In this document: positions 59,166 to 64,000 of the stretch, piece by piece
Layout of the letters: every line of letters starts with the position of its first letter
Numbering within the stretch: the stretch's first letter is position 1
Assembly: GCA_025359185.1 (NCBI GenBank)
Contig: JANYHF010000083.1
Coordinates: 42,823-106,822 of the forward strand
Origin: Hyphomicrobiaceae bacterium
GTDB taxonomy: Bacteria; Pseudomonadota; Alphaproteobacteria; Rhizobiales; Hyphomicrobiaceae
Direction of reading: 5' to 3'
Length of the DNA: 64,000 nt
Notes under the pieces: model-generated
Databases searched by the model: none
The model's input: only the letters and a program-made list of their open reading frames with translations
Told to the model about the DNA's origin: nothing
Translations under genes and position numbers: made by a program

Positions 59166-60103
59166 CAACGCTCCTCGATGTGGCGCGCAAGGCGGGGGTG
59201 TCCAAATCCACGGTATCCAACGTCGTGCGTGGAGTTGAGTTCGTGTCTTCGGAAACTCGGGTGCGGGTGGAGTTGGCCATTGCGGCAACCGGCTACCGGC
59301 CCAACGAGATCGCAAGAGCCCTGAGGGGCCGGTCCACGACGGCCATCGGCATCGTTCTGCCGGATCTTCGCAATCCCTTTCACGCCGAGATGACGGTGGC
59401 CGCCGAACGGGCCGCCAATCGTCTGGGCTATGCGCTGCTTGCCGCCAATACGGAATGCGATCCAGAACTCGAGGAGGAGACGGGCCGTGCGCTCATTGCG
59501 CGGCGGGTGGACGGCGTCATCATCGGCGGCATCTCCCTTGGTTCGCACCTGCCCAAGTTGCTGCTCGATCACGGCATTCCGGTCACGCTGGCTTCCCTCG
59601 GCGATCACAAGGACCCCCGGCTCAGCATCGTCGACACCGACGACCGCGGCGGCATGGATGTCATCGTCAGACACCTGTTTGATCTGGGGCATCGCAAAAT
59701 GGCCTTCGTCTCGCAGAGCCTGCAGGAGCATGCGGGCGAGCGCCGCCGGTTGGCATTCAGCCAGTCCTTGCTACAGCTAGGACTGCGGCCTGCCCGATCC
59801 CGGCAAGGCGCGACGGCGATAGTCGCTCACAACGACATGCACGCCATTGCCGTGATGGATGAACTGGAACGTCAGGGCATTCGCGTTCCCGCCGATCTCT
59901 CAATCGTGGGGTTCGACGATATTCCACTCGCAGCGCATCGTCGCATCGGATTGACCACCATTCGCTCCGATGCCACCGCAATTGGGGGGCGAGCCGTCGA
60001 GCTGATCGTGAAAGCGGCCCAATCTGGCAACCTGCAATCGACCAGGGAGGTGTTCGCCACCAGCTTGGTCGTCCGTTCCAGTACGGGGAGAGTCATGGTG
60101 TGA
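59162..60103 (+). CDS. LacI family transcriptional regulator with an internal deletion
   Basis: This 313-residue protein has a LacI helix-turn-helix (TLLDVARKAGVSKSTVSNVV) and the hinge and periplasmic-binding-like domain (GIVLPDLRNPFHAEMTVAAERAANRLGY, RRVDGVIIGGI). The later segments IVAHNDMHAIAVMDELERQGIRVPADLSIVGFDDIPLA are present. Between LAFSQSLLQLGL and ATAIVAHND only eight residues remain where relatives such as PurR have about 31, so about 23 residues of the effector domain are missing in frame. GTG at 59162 overlaps the previous stop. It probably controls its own operon through the palindrome at 57085-57098. Confidence 0.88.
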   Translation: MTTLLDVARKAGVSKSTVSNVVRGVEFVSSETRVRVELAIAATGYRPNEIARALRGRSTTAIGIVLPDLRNPFHAEMTVAAERAANRLGYALLAANTECDPELEEETGRALIARRVDGVIIGGISLGSHLPKLLLDHGIPVTLASLGDHKDPRLSIVDTDDRGGMDVIVRHLFDLGHRKMAFVSQSLQEHAGERRRLAFSQSLLQLGLRPARSRQGATAIVAHNDMHAIAVMDELERQGIRVPADLSIVGFDDIPLAAHRRIGLTTIRSDATAIGGRAVELIVKAAQSGNLQSTREVFATSLVVRSSTGRVMV

Positions 60104-61194
60104 GTGCGGTTACTTTTTCAGGTGTGGAAAAGAGTTTTGGCAGTGTGGCCGCGCTGCGGTCCCTTGATTTGGCTGTTCCCGATCACGCTTTTCTGGCGCT
60201 GCTCGGGCCGTCGGGTTGCGGAAAAACGACGGCGCTTCGCATTCTTGCCGGCTTAGAATTGCCGACGGCCGGCAAAGTCAGCATCGGTGATCGGGATGTC
60301 ACGCGCCTGCAGCCGCGCGACCGGGACATCGCAATGGTGTTCCAGAGTTACGCGCTTTATCCCCATATGACAGTGTACGACAATATTCGCTATCCGTTGC
60401 GGATCCGGAATATGAGCGAGAGCGAGTGCCGGAAGAAGGTAACTGACGTCGCCGCGACGCTGGAAATCGGCCACCTTTTGGATCGCTTTCCCCGCCAATT
60501 GTCCGGCGGCCAGCGCCAGCGCATCGCGCTCGCTCGTGCCATCGTCCGCGATCCCGCCGCGTTCTTGATGGATGAACCCCTCTCAAATCTTGACGCCAGA
60601 TTGCGCATGACGATGCGCGGCGAAATCAAGCGCTTGTGTCATTCGCTTGGCACCACCACGCTTTATGTCACTCACGATCAGGCCGAAGCCCTGACGATGG
60701 CTGATCTTGTCGCCGTCATGCGCGATGGCGTGCTGCAGCAGGTGGCCCCACCGGCCGAGATCTATGACCAGCCAGCCAATCGCTTTGTCGCCACCTTTGT
60801 CGGCGTGCCGCCGATGAATGTGCTGCCGGTGGAATTCGGCAGGGACGGAATTCAGGTTGCCGGCGGAGTCCTTGGGCTGTCGGATGATCGCAGGACAGCC
60901 TGCCTTAAGGCTGGTGTCAGCGACGTCGGAATTCGGCCGGAGGATGTCGAATTGGTTGCACCCAATCAGCCCAATGCACTGAACGGCGAAGTTTACGTCG
61001 TGGAGCCGATGGGAAACGAAACTCTGGTCGACGTGCGAGTGTCGACCGGACGTCTTGTCGTGCGTACACGCCGCGGATTCACTGCCGCGATCGGCTCGGC
61101 TGCCGGAGTCGCATTCGATACGCACAACGCCTGTTTTTTTGACGCGCAAGGTTTAACGAGGGTGCATCGGGCACCAAGCAAAGGAGGAGAATGA
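60100..61194 (+). CDS. ABC transporter ATP-binding protein, UgpC/MalK type
   Basis: This 364-residue ATPase has Walker A GPSGCGKTT (about residue 33), Q-loop VFQSYALYPHMTVYDNI, signature LSGGQRQRIALARAI, Walker B FLMDEPLSNLDARL and the H-loop TLYVTHDQAEALTMAD. A C-terminal TOBE regulatory region follows (GIRPEDVELV, VVEPMGNETLVDVRV). Such proteins drive CUT1 carbohydrate importers. GTG at 60100 overlaps the LacI stop. It is intact and closely linked to its binding protein and permeases downstream, unlike the thuK remnant 5 kb upstream. Confidence 0.94.
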   Translation: MSAVTFSGVEKSFGSVAALRSLDLAVPDHAFLALLGPSGCGKTTALRILAGLELPTAGKVSIGDRDVTRLQPRDRDIAMVFQSYALYPHMTVYDNIRYPLRIRNMSESECRKKVTDVAATLEIGHLLDRFPRQLSGGQRQRIALARAIVRDPAAFLMDEPLSNLDARLRMTMRGEIKRLCHSLGTTTLYVTHDQAEALTMADLVAVMRDGVLQQVAPPAEIYDQPANRFVATFVGVPPMNVLPVEFGRDGIQVAGGVLGLSDDRRTACLKAGVSDVGIRPEDVELVAPNQPNALNGEVYVVEPMGNETLVDVRVSTGRLVVRTRRGFTAAIGSAAGVAFDTHNACFFDAQGLTRVHRAPSKGGE

Positions 61195-62516
61195 TGACGT
61201 ACCGAGGCAAATATTTGCGAACGCTAAGCCGGCGCAAGCTCCTGCAGTCGGCGGCCGGCTTGGCAGCAGCCACGGCTCTGCCACTAGGTCTCACAGGCAC
61301 TCCAGCGCGAGCAGCAGGCGGCAAACTGATCATCGGCGCGTTCGCGGATGGCGGGTTAACTCCGTTCAAAGAGAAGATCATTCCCCTTGCCAAAGCTGAA
61401 GGCTTCGACATTCAGTTTCTCGAAGACGAGTACGGCGTGACGCTGGAAAAGTGGTTCGTAGACGCGCAGAATAAGGCCGGTCAGTACGATCTTTACCTGC
61501 TCGATGATCCCTGGGTTCCCCAGTTCGGTGCTGCCGACGTGTTGGAAGACCTTGGCGCCGCTGGCATCGATAGCGCTGACACCGATTGGATTGGACCACT
61601 GATCGACATGGGCTTCTGGCCACCTCGAAAAGGGCCTCGCATCAAGGCCTTCCAGGATGCCACGCCGAAACTCGTCACCGTGCCTTTCGTTGGTGACTTG
61701 CAGACCTTGACGTACCGCAACGATATCTACGGCAAAACAGCCCCCGCCACCTGGGACGAACTGATCGCCAAGGGCAAAGAAGGTGTCGCAGCCGGCAAGA
61801 TAAAATATCCAGTCGTCTTTCGCGGCGTGACGGGAAACCCAATCGTCACCAGCTGGTACCCCGTGTTCCTCGCCTTCGGTGGTGAGTTTTTCGATGACAA
61901 GTGGAAGGTGACGTTCAACTCCGACAAGGGTAAGGCAGCGGCCGATTTCTTCGTCAGCACCATGAAGCAGAATGGACCTCCCGGCGTTGTCGAATTCGAC
62001 TCGGATCAGGAAGGCGCGGCCATTCTTGGTGGCGATGCCGGAGCGATCATTCAGTATTCGGGCAATGCGATTAAGTCGGACGACCCCAAACAGACTAAAG
62101 TCGCTGGTAAGCTCGATTTCGGCATCGTTCCTAAAGTGGAGAAGGCGATCGCGCAGTTGGGCATCTTTATCGCCGGCGTTCCAAAATCTGCTCCCAATAA
62201 GGCAAACGCCGTCGCCTTTCTCAAATGGTACACGAGCAAAGCGACCCAGGCCAAACTCTCCGAGGCTGGCTCGATCCCGGTGAAGCGCAGCGCCTTTGAA
62301 GTCGCAAACCCCGGCAACCGGCTGATCCCAATTGCACTCAAGCAATTGGATGCCGGCGCCGTGCCGCGTCCGCGTACACCTGATTGGGGCAAAGTTGAGG
62401 AACTGCTCGGCATTGAACTCAACAAAGCGCTACAAGCCGGTTCGGGCGGCGGTGCAGCCCTTGATTTGGCAGCGGCAAGTGTAACGGCCTATCTGACCAA
62501 GCAGGGCTACTACTAG
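61194..62516 (+). CDS. Extracellular sugar-binding protein, Tat-type signal
   Basis: This 440-residue family 1 solute-binding protein has a twin-arginine signal (TLSRRKLLQSAAGLAAATAL near residues 10-29, cut after ARA), suggesting folded export. The mature part has VTLEKWFVDAQNKAGQYDLYLLDDPWVPQF, FVGDLQTLTYRND and NPIVTSWYPVFLAFGGEFFDD, typical of CUT1 binding proteins. AAGGAGG favours ATG 61194 (six-base spacing); ATG 61191 is in frame and overlaps the ATPase stop. The substrate is a carbohydrate or polyol, not further defined. Confidence 0.92.
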   Translation: MTYRGKYLRTLSRRKLLQSAAGLAAATALPLGLTGTPARAAGGKLIIGAFADGGLTPFKEKIIPLAKAEGFDIQFLEDEYGVTLEKWFVDAQNKAGQYDLYLLDDPWVPQFGAADVLEDLGAAGIDSADTDWIGPLIDMGFWPPRKGPRIKAFQDATPKLVTVPFVGDLQTLTYRNDIYGKTAPATWDELIAKGKEGVAAGKIKYPVVFRGVTGNPIVTSWYPVFLAFGGEFFDDKWKVTFNSDKGKAAADFFVSTMKQNGPPGVVEFDSDQEGAAILGGDAGAIIQYSGNAIKSDDPKQTKVAGKLDFGIVPKVEKAIAQLGIFIAGVPKSAPNKANAVAFLKWYTSKATQAKLSEAGSIPVKRSAFEVANPGNRLIPIALKQLDAGAVPRPRTPDWGKVEELLGIELNKALQAGSGGGAALDLAAASVTAYLTKQGYY

Positions 62517-63424
62517 TGAGTGTCGTCGCGCGACTGAGTGCCAATGTCAGGCGGCAGGGGGAAGGGCTTGATTTGGCCCTTCCTTATCTTCTGCTCGCTC
62601 CGGCCGTACTGTTCGCGTTTGCTGTTCTCGTCTATCCGATCTGGGATGGCATCCGCGCCAGTACGATGTCCTACCGCTATGGTAAAGCGGTGGGATGGGT
62701 GGGATTTGATAACTACACGCGGCTCTGGAGCGATCCCCAGTTTCTCAACGCGCTCTGGGTTACCGTGTCGTTCGTTGCGCTCGCGGTTGCATTCGAGACT
62801 GTCTTAGGCTTGGCCCTCGCGCTATTTTGCGCGAACGAATTTAGGGGGGTCCGGTTGTTGCGTGGCATTCTGATCATCCCCATGGTCATTACACCCGTCG
62901 TCGTTGCCATCGTCTTCCGGCTTATCTACGCCAGCGATGCGGGCATGTTGACTGTCGTCTCTCAATCCTTGGGTGGCGGCCCGGTCGAAATTCTCGGGCA
63001 TCCGGCGCGCGCGTTTCTGGGCCTTGTTGCGCTCGATGTCTGGGAATGGACCCCGCTCGAATTCTTGATTTTGCTGGCCGGCATTCAGTCGCTTCCTGTG
63101 GAGCCCTTTGAGGCCGCGCGCGTTGACGGTGCCAGTCCCTGGCGCGTTCTCCTCGATCATACGTTGCCGATGTTGAAACCGGTGCTCGCGATCGCGATTG
63201 TGCTGCGAACCATCGACGCGTTCGGCACGTTCGATCAGGTCTTTGTTCTGACGCGCGGCGGCCCGGGCGAGGCCACCAAACTGCTATCGATTTACGGCTA
63301 CGACACAGCCTTCAAATTCCAGGATACCGGCTATGCGGCAGCACTCTTCGTAACTATGGGACTGCTCATCCTGGCAGCGGCACTTGCTGCGGTTCGAATC
63401 ATGAAAGGCATGACCCCGCCATGA
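62516..63424 (+). CDS. Carbohydrate ABC transporter permease, MalF type
   Basis: This 302-residue permease has about six hydrophobic segments and the cytoplasmic EAA loop EPFEAARVDGASPWRVLLDHTLPMLKPVL. It is typical of the upstream permease of CUT1 importers. The start is GTG at 62516, sharing one base with the stop of the binding-protein gene. Its stop overlaps the ATG of the next permease (ATGA). Confidence 0.93.
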   Translation: MSVVARLSANVRRQGEGLDLALPYLLLAPAVLFAFAVLVYPIWDGIRASTMSYRYGKAVGWVGFDNYTRLWSDPQFLNALWVTVSFVALAVAFETVLGLALALFCANEFRGVRLLRGILIIPMVITPVVVAIVFRLIYASDAGMLTVVSQSLGGGPVEILGHPARAFLGLVALDVWEWTPLEFLILLAGIQSLPVEPFEAARVDGASPWRVLLDHTLPMLKPVLAIAIVLRTIDAFGTFDQVFVLTRGGPGEATKLLSIYGYDTAFKFQDTGYAAALFVTMGLLILAAALAAVRIMKGMTPP

Positions 63425-64000
63425 TCCGCCCCGTTGTCAGGAACGCCGCGGCCATCTTGGTGACGGCAGTCGTGTTGCTGCCCATTTATTGGATGGTGGC
63501 GACGTCGCTCAAATCCAACAAAGAAATCACGCAAGATGGAACGCTCTACCCCCATGCCGCCACATTTGAAAACTATGTGCGGTTGTTTGCATACAAGCAG
63601 TTCGATGCTTACCTCGTTAATTCGTTGGCGATTACGTCAGCGTCTGTTGCTATTGCGCTCGTTTTTGGAACGCTGGGCGCTTATGCAATCGCCCGCTTTC
63701 GTCTGGTATGGGGCCTTGAGCGAAGGATAGGCCTGTCCCTGCTGATATTGCGGATCGTTCCCGCCGTTGTAATCCTTGTACCGGTCTATCTGTTGATGCT
63801 GAACTTACGGCTACTGGATAGCTGGCTTGGCCTCATTGTCATCTACACCGCTCTCAACATAACGTTTTGCGTATGGATGATGGAAAGTTTCATTCGCGAG
63901 ATACCGGTAGATCTCGAGGAAGCCGCGATGGTCGACGGGGATACAAGGTTAACGGCGTTCCGGCGGATCACGCTGCCGCTTGTGGTCCCCGGCCTCGTTG
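63421..64000 (+). CDS. Carbohydrate ABC transporter permease, MalG type, 3' end cut by window
   Basis: From ATG 63421 the frame is open to the window end (about 193 residues). It begins MIRPVVRNAAAILVTAVVLL and PIYWMVATSLKSNKEI, typical of MalG-type permeases (the short periplasmic segment after the first helix). The EAA loop EEAAMVDGDTRLTAFRRITLPLVVPGL is complete. Only the last two or so helices should be missing. It pairs with the MalF-type permease to form the channel. Confidence 0.92.
   Translation, partial: MIRPVVRNAAAILVTAVVLLPIYWMVATSLKSNKEITQDGTLYPHAATFENYVRLFAYKQFDAYLVNSLAITSASVAIALVFGTLGAYAIARFRLVWGLERRIGLSLLILRIVPAVVILVPVYLLMLNLRLLDSWLGLIVIYTALNITFCVWMMESFIREIPVDLEEAAMVDGDTRLTAFRRITLPLVVPGLV

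Noticed and set aside
1..64000. CRISPR arrays, rRNA or tRNA genes, intact insertion sequences
   Set aside because: No regularly spaced direct repeats, RNA gene signatures or complete transposase genes were seen by eye; a tRNA or covariance scan could still find something small.

Overview
The window looks like chromosomal DNA of a GC-rich alphaproteobacterium, most likely of the Hyphomicrobiales (rhizobial) type. The evidence is the sucD/sucA-sucB-lpd region, a DUF1127/LysR pair, [Fe] superoxide dismutase, a mutM-ech pair, a liu-type leucine operon, many ribose-type ABC transporters paired with enolase-superfamily sugar-acid dehydratases, and several families of short palindromic intergenic repeats. 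I saw no rRNA, tRNA, CRISPR array or intact mobile element. Family-level placement is not possible by eye.

Layout. 1-2.4 kb (minus): a partial FAD-linked oxidase and a TacA/TacT-type (DUF1778/GNAT) toxin-antitoxin pair with a clear palindromic operator over its promoter. 2.4-10.8 kb: TCA-cycle genes sucD, sucA, sucB and lpd, broken up by a divergent DUF1127/LysR pair and three related palindromic repeat elements; sucC is not next to sucD. 10.9-17.7 kb: a SleB-type cell wall hydrolase, an aminotransferase/glutamine-synthetase-like/GNAT module, mutM, an enoyl-CoA hydratase and a small VOC protein. 17.8-21.4 kb (minus): sodB, a cupin and two glycosyltransferases. These diverge from a six-TM protein that looks like an ABC exporter whose ATPase half has lost its motifs (21.8-23.5 kb). 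23.5-29.8 kb: repeat-rich spacers with a decayed flavodoxin-fold oxidoreductase start, a HAD dehalogenase-like protein, a ferredoxin-reductase-like flavoprotein, an iron-permease-like membrane protein, a TPP enzyme and a diheme cytochrome c.

29.9-36.3 kb is a tight, translationally coupled leucine/isovalerate catabolic operon (ivd, mccB, methylglutaconyl-CoA hydratase, mccA, HMG-CoA lyase), which would take isovaleryl-CoA to acetyl-CoA and acetoacetate. 36.3-54.7 kb holds three adjacent ribose-type sugar ABC transporter clusters, each with its own mandelate-racemase-fold dehydratase. Cluster 1 (minus) has an SDR and a galactonate-dehydratase-like enzyme. Cluster 2 (minus) has a FadR-type regulator and, unusually, a membrane fatty-acid-desaturase-like protein. 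Cluster 3 (plus) has a divergent GntR/FCD regulator, two permeases, a tandem ATPase and an L-rhamnose mutarotase. Clusters 1 and 2 share a palindromic site (CTATCtGATAG type), which suggests one regulator for both. In all three clusters a hairpin lies just after the binding-protein gene.

54.7-55.1 kb is a scar: fragments of an ISAs1-type and an IS3-type transposase followed by a frameshifted C-terminal remnant of a thuK-like ABC ATPase, which still overlaps thuA by ATGA. 56.1-64 kb has iolE divergent from a strongly coupled operon: an oxidoreductase, a sugar isomerase, a LacI-type regulator, a MalK-type ATPase, a Tat-exported binding protein, a MalF-type permease and a MalG-type permease cut by the window end. 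A LacI-type palindrome lies in the divergent promoter region.
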